Below, in pieces: positions 1 to 4,725 of a stretch of 6,377 nucleotides of DNA. The stretch's first letter is position 1, and each line of letters opens with the position of its first letter. This DNA is from Acidobacteriota bacterium. GTDB taxonomy: Bacteria; Acidobacteriota; Terriglobia; Terriglobales; Acidobacteriaceae. The translations under genes and the position numbers were made by a program. The stretch is taken from the NCBI GenBank assembly GCA_003224785.1, contig QHZV01000253.1, positions 1 to 6,377 of the forward strand. Direction: 5' to 3'. A model generated the notes under the pieces. The model saw nothing but the letters and a program-made list of their open reading frames with translations, was not told the DNA's origin and did no database searches.

Positions 1-463
1 CGGCGGAAACGTAGCCGCGGCCGCGCTTCAGGCGCATTTCCATATCTAGCTTGCCGCCTTCGCTGACGGTCGCGATGTAAACGTCTTTGTCGAGGACTTC
101 GACATCACCATCGGCTTCAATCATGCCGGATGTGACCACGCCAGGTTGATCCGAGCGAAGATAGATCGCCTTCGGGGCGTCACCGCTCAGCTTGAACGGG
201 ACCTGCTTCAGATTGAGGATAATATCGGTTGCATCTTCAACCACACCAGGGATGGACTGGAATTCGTGCAGCACGCCTTCCATCTTTATCGCCGTGACTG
301 CAGCGCCTTCAATCGACGAGAGCAGCACGCGGCGAAGGCCATTGCCAATGGTGGTGCCGAATCCGCGCTCAAACGGCTGCGCCCAGAAGATTCCGTATTT
401 GTCGGTTAGGGTTGAAGTGTCAACTGCGAGACGTTTTGGTTTTTGAAAACCCTTCCAAAGCAT
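1..463 (-). CDS. rpoA: RNA polymerase alpha subunit, N-terminal part (partial)
   Basis: This gene encodes the alpha subunit of RNA polymerase, whose N-terminal domain dimerises and scaffolds assembly of beta and beta'. The first 154 residues are visible and the gene runs off the low-coordinate edge. The start [12 protein letters not shown] is followed by the family's conserved block [17 protein letters not shown] around residues 35-51, the dimer-interface helix with the conserved arginines that contact the core enzyme. Further on are [16 protein letters not shown] and, at the edge, [10 protein letters not shown], which matches the usual RGRGYVPA motif. The ATG at 461-463 has an AAGGAG Shine-Dalgarno at 470-475 with 6 bases of spacing. 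It is the last gene seen of the alpha operon, after rpsD; rplQ would be expected next. A 191-base spacer separates it from rpsD, long for this operon. Confidence 0.97.
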   Translation of the reverse strand, partial: MLWKGFQKPKRLAVDTSTLTDKYGIFWAQPFERGFGTTIGNGLRRVLLSSIEGAAVTAIKMEGVLHEFQSIPGVVEDATDIILNLKQVPFKLSGDAPKAIYLRSDQPGVVTSGMIEADGDVEVLDKDVYIATVSEGGKLDMEMRLKRGRGYVSA

Positions 464-501
464 TTGTTTCTCCTTCGGCCATGTGGCTCAATTCCGGCTC
501 G

Positions 502-519
502 CTGAGTGGTCCGACTCAG
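502..519 (-). other. Small perfect hairpin in the rpsD-rpoA spacer
   Basis: CTGAGT and ACTCAG form a perfect 6-bp inverted repeat around a 6-base loop, 39 to 56 bases upstream of the rpoA start. No T-run follows it on the minus strand, so it does not look like an intrinsic terminator. A role in rpoA translation or mRNA processing is possible but unsupported; a 6-bp stem can occur by chance. Confidence 0.35.
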
Positions 520-570
520 GTCAATGCCGAAAAAGGCTGATCTGGCGCGAAACGTAAGGACCGGCAAAAC

Positions 571-591
571 CGTCATACGTCCTCGGTCGTA
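571..591. repeat. Heptad repeat arm in rpsD-rpoA spacer (first arm)
   Basis: Three successive 7-base units share the pattern NGTCNNN on the plus strand: CGTCATA, CGTCCTC, GGTCGTA. The same word family appears in inverted orientation at 622-656, so the two could pair across a gap of about 30 bases. Pairing is imperfect: roughly GTCNNNGGTCGTNCG is shared. This arm is weaker than the other one. Confidence 0.45.
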
Positions 592-621
592 CGCTAAATC
601 GCTGTTACTTCGGCGGATGAG

Positions 622-656
622 AACGACGAACGACTTGCGACGCACGACCAACGACT
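622..656. repeat. Heptad repeat array, five units, touching the rpsD stop
   Basis: Five contiguous 7-base units fit NNCGACN on the plus strand: AACGACG, AACGACT, TGCGACG, CACGACC, AACGACT. Read on the minus strand they are units of the form NGTCGNN. The array runs into the rpsD stop codon (TAG, 655-657). A period of 7 is not a codon period, so it is a non-coding repeat. The same word occurs in the next spacer (1346-1366). Confidence 0.75.
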
Positions 657-1284
657 ACTTGCTATAAAGTTCCACAATCAACTGCTCATTCACCGGCAGC
701 TGAATATCTTCACGCTTGGGCAATGCCAGGACACGCCCTTTGTAATTGTCGCGATCGATTTCGAGCCACGTCGGCGGATTTCCGTGCGCGGCAAATTCCT
801 TTGCCTGCTCGAGAATCGCCAACTTGCGGCTGGCCTCGCGGATCACGATCTCATCGCCAATACTGACCTGGAACGATGGGATGTTCACCTTGCGTCCATT
901 GACGTTGACGTGGCCGTGACGAACCAATTGACGCGCTTGGCGACGGGAGACGCCGAGTCCGATGCGAAAAACAACGGTATCGAGACGGCGCTCGAGTTGC
1001 TGCAACAGCAACTCGCCGGTCACGCCCTTGGAGCGTGCTGCTTTCTCGAAGTAGTTGCGGAACTGGCCTTCCTGAGTGAAGTAGATGCGCTTGGCTTTCT
1101 GCTTTTCGCGCAGTTGCAGGCCGTAGCCTACGACTTTTGCCTTGCGGTCCTTGCCATGCTGGCCAGGGGCAAAATTGCGCTTCTCAATGGGACATTTGTC
1201 GGTAAAACATTTCGGGCCTTTGAGGAACAGCTTCATGCCCTCGCGGCGACATAAGCGGCATACTGCGTCTTTGTAACGGGCCAA
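655..1284 (-). CDS. rpsD: 30S ribosomal protein S4, zinc-binding form
   Basis: S4 is a primary 16S rRNA-binding protein that nucleates assembly of the 30S body; in other bacteria it also autoregulates the alpha operon. The product is 209 residues, normal for the family (about 200-210). Cys9, Cys12, Cys26 and Cys31 form the C-X2-C-X13-C-X4-C zinc site of the Cys-containing S4 type, unlike the Cys-free E. coli form. The S4 RNA-binding domain spans about residues 98-160, including [20 protein letters not shown] and [15 protein letters not shown]. The start is TTG (1282-1284): it gives the family-standard MARYKD N-terminus and has AAGGAG at 1292-1297 with 7 bases of spacing. The open frame continues 122 codons further upstream to 1650, but that part overlaps rpsK and resembles no S4. 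It lies between rpsK and rpoA. Confidence 0.97.
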   Translation of the reverse strand: MARYKDAVCRLCRREGMKLFLKGPKCFTDKCPIEKRNFAPGQHGKDRKAKVVGYGLQLREKQKAKRIYFTQEGQFRNYFEKAARSKGVTGELLLQQLERRLDTVVFRIGLGVSRRQARQLVRHGHVNVNGRKVNIPSFQVSIGDEIVIREASRKLAILEQAKEFAAHGNPPTWLEIDRDNYKGRVLALPKREDIQLPVNEQLIVELYSK

Positions 1285-1345
1285 GTTTCTTCTCCTTATT
1301 AGAACCGGTTTACAGGATTGGCTTCCCTTCTTCCCGGTTGAAAAT

Positions 1346-1366
1346 CGTCGTTCGTCGTACCTCGTT
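1346..1366. repeat. Heptad repeat, three units, rpsK-rpsD spacer
   Basis: CGTCGTT, CGTCGTA and CCTCGTT follow each other with a 7-base period just downstream of rpsK. The word family matches 622-656 but in the opposite orientation. I see no clear second arm in this 94-base spacer. The rest holds an 8-base palindrome AACCGGTT (1312-1319) and the rpsD Shine-Dalgarno. Confidence 0.55.
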
Positions 1367-1378
1367 CGCGAACTGTTC

Positions 1379-1810
1379 TTAAACTCTGCGCCTCTTCGGC
1401 GGACGGCAACCGTTGTGCGGAATCGGCGTGACGTCTTTAATATTGCGAACCTCAATGCCGGCTGCAGCCAATGCGCGGATCGCCGATTCGCGACCTGAGC
1501 CCGGACCACTGACGCGGACTTCCACGGTACGAACGCCGTGGTCGCGCGCCATGTTGGCAGCGTTGCTGGCGGCCTGCTGCGCGGCGAATGGCGTGCCCTT
1601 ACGTGATCCGCGAAAACCGAGCGAGCCCGAACTCTTCCAGGAAAGCACATTGCCGGCTTGGTCGGAGATGGTCACGATGGTGTTGTTGAATGAGGCCTGA
1701 ATGTGCACCACGCCAAATGAGACGTGCTTGCGTTCCTTCTTCTTGAAGGTCTTCTTTTTGCCTTTTTTCTCCGGCGCTGCTGCGCCGGCTGCTGCTGCGG
1801 GTTTTGCCAT
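1379..1810 (-). CDS. rpsK: 30S ribosomal protein S11
   Basis: S11 sits on the 30S platform near the mRNA exit and contacts the Shine-Dalgarno helix region. The product is 143 residues against 129 in E. coli. The extra length is an N-terminal Ala- and Lys-rich stretch (about residues 2-28), typical of the low-complexity tails of this family. From [20 protein letters not shown] onward the sequence follows the family: [13 protein letters not shown], then [18 protein letters not shown] (Ser where E. coli has Pro in GPGPG), ending [18 protein letters not shown]. The Asn-Gly in PHNGC is the site known to form isoaspartate in E. coli S11. ATG 1808-1810 was chosen because it gives MAK with AAGGA at 1820-1824, 9 bases away; the open frame extends 16 codons further without similarity. 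Confidence 0.97.
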   Translation of the reverse strand: MAKPAAAAGAAAPEKKGKKKTFKKKERKHVSFGVVHIQASFNNTIVTISDQAGNVLSWKSSGSLGFRGSRKGTPFAAQQAASNAANMARDHGVRTVEVRVSGPGSGRESAIRALAAAGIEVRNIKDVTPIPHNGCRPPKRRRV

Positions 1811-1822
1811 GAAAATCCGTCC

Positions 1823-1957
1823 TTGGCTGCTGGCTGTTGGTCGTTGGCAAAATCTCACATCCCAACGACTATCTTTCCAACAACAGTTCTAACCTGATCG
1901 TGAATCATAACCGCGCTGTCCCTGCTGGATTGGCCAACGACCAAGAGCCAACAACGG
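1823..1957. repeat. Inverted heptad arms in the rpsM-rpsK spacer
   Basis: The left arm (1823-1850) has four 7-base units, TTGGCTG, CTGGCTG, TTGGTCG and TTGGCAA. The right arm (1931-1957) has the complementary family NNNCCAA: TGGCCAA, CGACCAA, GAGCCAA and a partial unit. The best pairing, 1830-1848 against the right arm, matches 17 of 19 positions. About 80 bases of less repetitive sequence separate the arms. The left arm overlaps the rpsK Shine-Dalgarno region (1820-1824). Confidence 0.7.
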
Positions 1958-1960
1958 TTC

Positions 1961-2347
1961 TTACGTCTTTGACGTCGCTTTCTTCTTTTGGGCGACTGTT
2001 CCTTTGCGCGGACCCTTGCGGGTACGAGCGTTGGTATGGGTGCGCTGACCGCGGACCGGCAAGTTGCGACGGTGCCGGAAACCTCGATAGGAGCCGATTT
2101 CGATGAGCCGCTTGATGCTCATCGAAACTTCCTTGCGCAGATCGCCCTCGACCAGACCTTCGCCCTCGATAACCTGGCGGATGCGGTTGACTTCGTCCTC
2201 GCCCAAGTCCTGGATCTTTTTCATGGGATCCACCTTGGCTTCGTCGAGAATACGCGTCGCGCGCGGCACTCCGATTCCGTAAATGTAAGTCAGTGCGATA
2301 AACGACCGCTTGTTACGCGGAAGATCGACGCCTGCAATGCGTGCCAT
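1961..2347 (-). CDS. rpsM: 30S ribosomal protein S13
   Basis: S13 is a head protein of the 30S subunit that contacts the P-site tRNA and bridges to the 50S subunit. The product is 128 residues, normal to slightly long (E. coli 118). The N-terminus [14 protein letters not shown] and the helix-two-turns-helix segment around [14 protein letters not shown] (residues 22-35) are clear. The C-terminal signature [17 protein letters not shown] (about 99-115) precedes a Lys-rich tail that would reach into the tRNA sites. ATG 2345-2347 has GGAG at 2352-2355, a short spacing of 4 bases. In many bacteria rpsM starts the alpha operon after rpmJ. Here that junction carries a long inverted heptad repeat (2384-2463). 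Confidence 0.97.
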   Translation of the reverse strand: MARIAGVDLPRNKRSFIALTYIYGIGVPRATRILDEAKVDPMKKIQDLGEDEVNRIRQVIEGEGLVEGDLRKEVSMSIKRLIEIGSYRGFRHRRNLPVRGQRTHTNARTRKGPRKGTVAQKKKATSKT

Positions 2348-2383
2348 AGTTCTCCAGTTCTCATGAGCCGTCAGCGGTTTTGC

Positions 2384-2463
2384 TGTCAGCTCTTAGCTTT
2401 TAGCTCTTAGCCAAAACCGCTTTGTGCTCGAGCTAAGAGCTAACGGCTAATAGCTAAGAGCTA
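2384..2463. repeat. Long inverted heptad repeat between rpmJ and rpsM
   Basis: The left arm has consecutive 7-base units TGTCAGC, TCTTAGC, TTTTAGC, TCTTAGC (2384-2411). The right arm has AGCTAAG, AGCTAAC, GGCTAAT, AGCTAAG and a partial AGCTA (2431-2463). Positions 2388-2411 pair with the right arm at 21 of 24 positions without gaps, around a loop of about 20 bases. In the mRNA this would be a long hairpin starting 3 bases after the rpmJ stop codon. No T-tract follows on the minus strand, so it is not a standard terminator. An attenuator, processing or mRNA-stability role is possible. Confidence 0.8.
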
Positions 2464-2466
2464 CCC

Positions 2467-2580
2467 TTATCCTTGCCGCTGCTTGTGTTTCGAATTCACG
2501 CAGATCACCCGCACCACACCCCGGCGGTGGATGACCTTGCACTTATCGCATATTTTCTTTACCGATGCTCGTACTTTCAT
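2467..2580 (-). CDS. rpmJ: 50S ribosomal protein L36, zinc-ribbon form
   Basis: L36 is the smallest 50S protein and stabilises a 23S rRNA junction. This short frame encodes 37 residues starting [20 protein letters not shown] and ending NSKHKQRQG, the normal length and layout of the family. Cys11, Cys14, Cys27 and His32 form the C-X2-C-X12-C-X4-H zinc site, so this is the zinc-binding form rather than the Cys-free paralogue made under zinc limitation. The start ATG is at 2578-2580. A modest GAAGG Shine-Dalgarno at 2587-2591 lies inside a heptad repeat array, with 6 bases of spacing. It lies between infA and rpsM, the standard place for rpmJ. Confidence 0.97.
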   Translation of the reverse strand: MKVRASVKKICDKCKVIHRRGVVRVICVNSKHKQRQG

Positions 2581-2582
2581 AA

Positions 2583-2614
2583 CCAGCCTTCAGCCGTCAG
2601 CTACCTGCCGTCAG
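2583..2614. repeat. Heptad repeat array (CTGACGG type) in infA-rpmJ spacer
   Basis: On the minus strand the units read CTGACGG, CAGGTAG, CTGACGG, CTGAAGG and a partial CTGG, in exact 7-base steps. One copy of the same word (CCGTCAG on the plus strand) also occurs at 2368-2374 upstream of rpsM. The unit CTGAAGG supplies the Shine-Dalgarno of rpmJ, so here the repeat also serves translation. Confidence 0.7.
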
Positions 2615-2641
2615 GAAAACCTGTTCGACATCGAGCGAGGC

Positions 2642-2860
2642 TTATTTGTATCTGTAAACAATTCGTCCGCGATTCAGATCGTAGGGCGAGAGCTCAACTG
2701 CCACTTTGTCGCCCGGCAGGATGCGGATAAAATTCTTGCGCATTTTGCCGGAAACATGGGCCAGAACCTGGTGTTTGTTTTCCAGTTCCACCTTGAACAT
2801 GGCATTGGGCAACGGCTCAACCACGGTTGCCATTACTTCAATCGCGTCTTCTTTGCTCAT
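2642..2860 (-). CDS. infA: Translation initiation factor IF-1
   Basis: IF-1 binds the 30S A site during initiation and works with IF-2 and IF-3. The product is 72 residues, exactly the usual length, and forms a single S1-like OB-fold. Family landmarks are [21 protein letters not shown] (about residues 17-28), [19 protein letters not shown] (about 35-53) and the end [15 protein letters not shown]. The start ATG at 2858-2860 has only a close-set GAGG (2864-2867, 3 bases of spacing), tighter than usual. It lies between map and rpmJ, a common order. The spacer to map is 154 bases and is largely heptad repeat. Confidence 0.97.
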   Translation of the reverse strand: MSKEDAIEVMATVVEPLPNAMFKVELENKHQVLAHVSGKMRKNFIRILPGDKVAVELSPYDLNRGRIVYRYK

Positions 2861-2875
2861 TAACCTCTCAAAACC

Positions 2876-3012
2876 AGCTTTTAGCTATTAGCTCTTAGCC
2901 ATTAGCTTGAACCCGCAACTCTTAAGTCCATCACCCAAGTCTTCGTCTCTGCTGCCTGACGTCTTAGGCTCGAGCTAAAAGCTAAGAGCTAGGAGCTAAC
3001 AGCTAAAAGCTT
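2876..3012. repeat. Long inverted heptad repeat between map and infA
   Basis: The right arm (2973-3012) has five exact 7-base units, AGCTAAA, AGCTAAG, AGCTAGG, AGCTAAC, AGCTAAA, plus AGCTT, ending 3 bases from the map stop codon. The left arm (2876-2908) has TTTTAGC, TATTAGC, TCTTAGC, CATTAGC, the complementary family. Positions 2876-2908 pair with 2979-3011 at 29 of 33 positions without gaps, around a loop of about 70 bases. The arms nearly fill the space from the map stop to the infA ribosome binding site. The word is the same as in 2384-2463. Confidence 0.82.
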
Positions 3013-3014
3013 GT

Positions 3015-3767
3015 TCACTGCGTCAAAATCAGCGGCCCATTCCTCGTCACTGCTACGCAATGCTCGAAGTGGGCGCTCGAACTGCCATCGGCGGTGACGG
3101 CGGTCCACTTGTCGTCCAAAACCTTCGCTTCGGGACGGCCCGAATTCACCATGGGCTCGATCGCGAGTACCATGCCTTCGCGCAAACGCGTATCCGCGCC
3201 ACGCGAACGGTAATTCGGGACCTGCGGCTCTTCGTGAAGCTTGGTGCCAATGCCGTGCCCCACAAACTCGCGCACCACGCTGAAACCGTTGGCCTCGACA
3301 TATTCCTGCACTGCAGCGCCAATGTCGCTTACGCTGTTACCGATCTTCACCTGCTCAATCGCTTTGTAAAGCGATGCCTCAGTGACTTCGAGCAACTTCT
3401 GCCGTTCGGATGAAACCGTCTCGCCCACCGCAACGGTGATGGCAGCATCTCCGTAGTATCCGTCGAGCACGACGCCACAATCAATCGAAACAATGTCGCC
3501 GGCCTTCAGCACCCGCTTCGCCGACGGAATACCATGCACGATCTCTTCATTTACGGACGTACACAACACGCACGGATAATCGTAATAGCCTTTGAACGCA
3601 GGCTTCGCGCCCAATTCCTTCATTCTCTTCTCGGCGTGCCGCTCCAGATCCATGGTGGTCACACCGGGCGCGACCATGTCCTTCAACTCGTTGAGAATCT
3701 GGCGCACGATATTACCGCTACGCCGCATCTTCTCGATTTCTGACTGCGATTTGCAGACAATCGCCAC
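3015..3767 (-). CDS. map: Type I methionine aminopeptidase
   Basis: MetAP removes the initiator methionine from nascent proteins at the ribosome exit. From the chosen start the product is 250 residues, close to E. coli (264). The five metal ligands are present: Asp96 (SIDCG), Asp107 (YYGDAAIT), His171 (GHGIG), Glu204 (AIEPM) and Glu235 (HFEHC). His78 (EEIVHGIP) and His178 match the substrate-site histidines. The GTG at 3765-3767 is chosen because it gives MAIVCKSQSEIEKMR, the usual N-terminus, with AGAGGA at 3778-3783 (10 bases away). It also starts 4 bases after the stop of the frame-restored adk. An upstream TTG at 3807-3809 would add 14 residues, but these do not resemble MetAP and would overlap the adk tail. 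No extra N-terminal zinc domain is present. An adk-map pair is common in spc operons. Confidence 0.95.
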   Translation of the reverse strand: MAIVCKSQSEIEKMRRSGNIVRQILNELKDMVAPGVTTMDLERHAEKRMKELGAKPAFKGYYDYPCVLCTSVNEEIVHGIPSAKRVLKAGDIVSIDCGVVLDGYYGDAAITVAVGETVSSERQKLLEVTEASLYKAIEQVKIGNSVSDIGAAVQEYVEANGFSVVREFVGHGIGTKLHEEPQVPNYRSRGADTRLREGMVLAIEPMVNSGRPEAKVLDDKWTAVTADGSSSAHFEHCVAVTRNGPLILTQ

Positions 3768-3771
3768 GCTT

Positions 3772-3863
3772 CTAATTTCCTCTGGCTGCGCCGCTTGCGC
3801 GCCCGTCAATTTCCTTCAAAACCGATGCGGTCACCACATCCACCGGCTGATCGCCATCGATAG
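3772..3863 (-). other. adk: Out-of-frame C-terminus of adenylate kinase
   Basis: Immediately after the early adk stop, the -1 frame reads LVTIDGDQPVDVVTASVLKE and then a short tail ending at TAG (3772-3774). This matches the conserved Adk ending (in E. coli KVDGTKPVAEVRADLEKIL), that is the last strand and last helix. The switch falls at a run of six G (plus-strand C, 3871-3876). Adding one G joins the frames and gives a 239-residue enzyme. The restored stop lies 4 bases before the map GTG, a normal operon junction, which supports this being the true end of the gene. Confidence 0.88.
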
Positions 3864-4490
3864 TCACAAGCCCCCCAGCCGCTCATAGTATTCCGCGACC
3901 GGCTTGGTCTGCCGCTCATACGTTTCCAGGCGCTCGCGTATGACTTCATCGCGATCATCATCGCGGATGATAAGTTTTGCGCCTTCGAGATCGCAGATTT
4001 CGTCAACGCGCGGCGGCTTGGAATAGACGTTATAGATCGTCCCACAGGTGGGACAAGTCCGCCGTCCAGTGATCCGGAGCAACAGCTTATTATAATCCAC
4101 CTGAATCCGCACCACAATCGGCAGCCATGCCGCCCATTTTCCACTCTCAAGGAACTCAAACTTCAAAAACGAATCCAGCCACGCCGCTTGCTTCTGGGTT
4201 CGCGGAAAGCCGTCGAGCACGAATCCTCGCTGCGCATCCGGCTCCCGCAGCCGCCAAGCGACAATGTCGCAAACCAGGTGGTCAGAAACCAACTCGCCGT
4301 TAGCCAGAAGCTCACCAACCTGCTGGCCCAGCGCTGTTCCCTGCTTCACGTGCTCGCGAAGCAAATCCCCGGTTGAAACCTGCGGGATATGGTAATGCTC
4401 AGTGATCCTCTTGGACTGGGTGCCCTTCCCTGCGCCCGGTGGCCCGAGGAGCACAATCGGTCCGATGTTCCGCAATACCTGCTCCGCCAT
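3864..4490 (-). CDS. adk: Adenylate kinase, Cys-LID type, C-terminus frameshifted
   Basis: Adenylate kinase interconverts ATP and AMP with two ADP in the cytosol. The in-frame product is 208 residues. It has the P-loop GPPGAGKGT (16-24), the AMP-binding segment STGDLLREHV (39-48), DGFPRT (93-98) and the LID domain starting at GRRTCPTCG (142-150). Cys146, Cys149 and Cys166 keep the C-X2-C-X16-C spacing of zinc LIDs, but the fourth ligand position (169) is Glu instead of Cys or Asp. Residues RDDDRDEVIRERL follow. The frame ends just after YYERLGGL, missing the last strand and helix, which are encoded in the -1 frame (see 3772-3863). About ten extra residues lie near 110-122 compared with E. coli. 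ATG 4488-4490 was chosen for the short N-terminus before the P-loop; its ribosome binding site is weak. An in-frame ATG at 4548-4550 would add 20 residues and also lacks a clear site. Confidence 0.92.
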   Translation of the reverse strand: MAEQVLRNIGPIVLLGPPGAGKGTQSKRITEHYHIPQVSTGDLLREHVKQGTALGQQVGELLANGELVSDHLVCDIVAWRLREPDAQRGFVLDGFPRTQKQAAWLDSFLKFEFLESGKWAAWLPIVVRIQVDYNKLLLRITGRRTCPTCGTIYNVYSKPPRVDEICDLEGAKLIIRDDDRDEVIRERLETYERQTKPVAEYYERLGGL

Positions 4491-4590
4491 CGAACTGGCC
4501 CCAGCCCGCTCCCGTTCCAAGATTACTGACACCACCAATCTCCGACCCATCGGCTCGTGGTTAGAAGGGTTTCAAACCTTTTCGCGTTTC

Positions 4591-4666
4591 GGGAAGCGCA
4601 ACCTCAGGGGCTAAAGCCCGGATTTTTAGTGGTGCTTAGCGGCACGTCTGAAGCCGTGCCCTTCCC
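4591..4666. repeat. REP-like element with nested inverted repeats (secY-adk spacer)
   Basis: About 76 bases are bounded by outer inverted arms GGGAAG (4591-4596) and CTTCCC (4661-4666). Inside are two GC-rich hairpins: GGGCT-AA-AGCCC (4608-4619) and GGCACG with CGTGCC around 8 bases (4641-4660). Together they could fold into a cloverleaf-like or cruciform shape. Elements with CTAAAGCCC and GGCACG...CGTGCC palindromes are, from memory, dispersed in acidobacterial genomes. No transposase is nearby and no T-tract follows, so it reads best as a REP/MITE-like intergenic repeat. The rest of the 235-base secY-adk gap holds a short GGTTT-C-AAACC palindrome (4568-4578) and the heptads at 4699-4719; I see no convincing promoter. 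Confidence 0.65.
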
Positions 4667-4698
4667 AAAGCCTATTTCTTGAAACCAGTTCTACTACC

Positions 4699-4719
4699 AC
4701 TAACAACTAGCCACTAGCA
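4699..4719. repeat. Short heptad repeat downstream of secY
   Basis: ACTAACA, ACTAGCC and ACTAGCA follow each other at 7-base steps, preceded by another ACTA six bases upstream (4693). It begins 7 bases past the secY stop. It is the weakest of the heptad arrays in this window and no inverted partner is evident. Confidence 0.5.
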
Positions 4720-4725
4720 ACGGAA

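Noticed and set aside
406..651. A small protein gene in the rpsD-rpoA spacer on the minus strand (81 codons).
   Set aside because: The composition is dominated by the heptad repeat and low-complexity Arg residues, it overlaps the rpoA start in another frame, and has no recognisable family.
464..654. A sigma-70 promoter for rpoA, from a TTGACC at about 526-531 on the minus strand.
   Set aside because: No acceptable -10 box lies 16-18 bases downstream.
1285..1650. An N-terminal extension of S4 by 122 residues in the open frame upstream of 1284.
   Set aside because: It overlaps rpsK, resembles no S4, and the TTG at 1284 has an ideal Shine-Dalgarno and the standard MARYKD start.
2384..2463. An intrinsic terminator after rpmJ.
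   Set aside because: The stem is AT-rich and long and is not followed by a T-run on the minus strand.
2384..3012. A CRISPR array.
   Set aside because: The units are 7 bases, degenerate and contiguous, with inverted arms; there are no 23-40 base direct repeats with regular unique spacers and no cas genes.
3806..4159. A 117-codon minus-strand frame overlapping adk and the adk-map junction.
   Set aside because: It is in a third frame inside adk, with no similarity or start signal; the conserved Adk tail is in a different frame ending at 3772.
4591..4666. A tRNA or small structured RNA, because of the 76-base length and cloverleaf-like nested stems.
   Set aside because: There is no T-loop consensus, no anticodon-arm layout with 5-bp/7-base geometry and no tRNA-like acceptor sequence; a REP-like element fits better.
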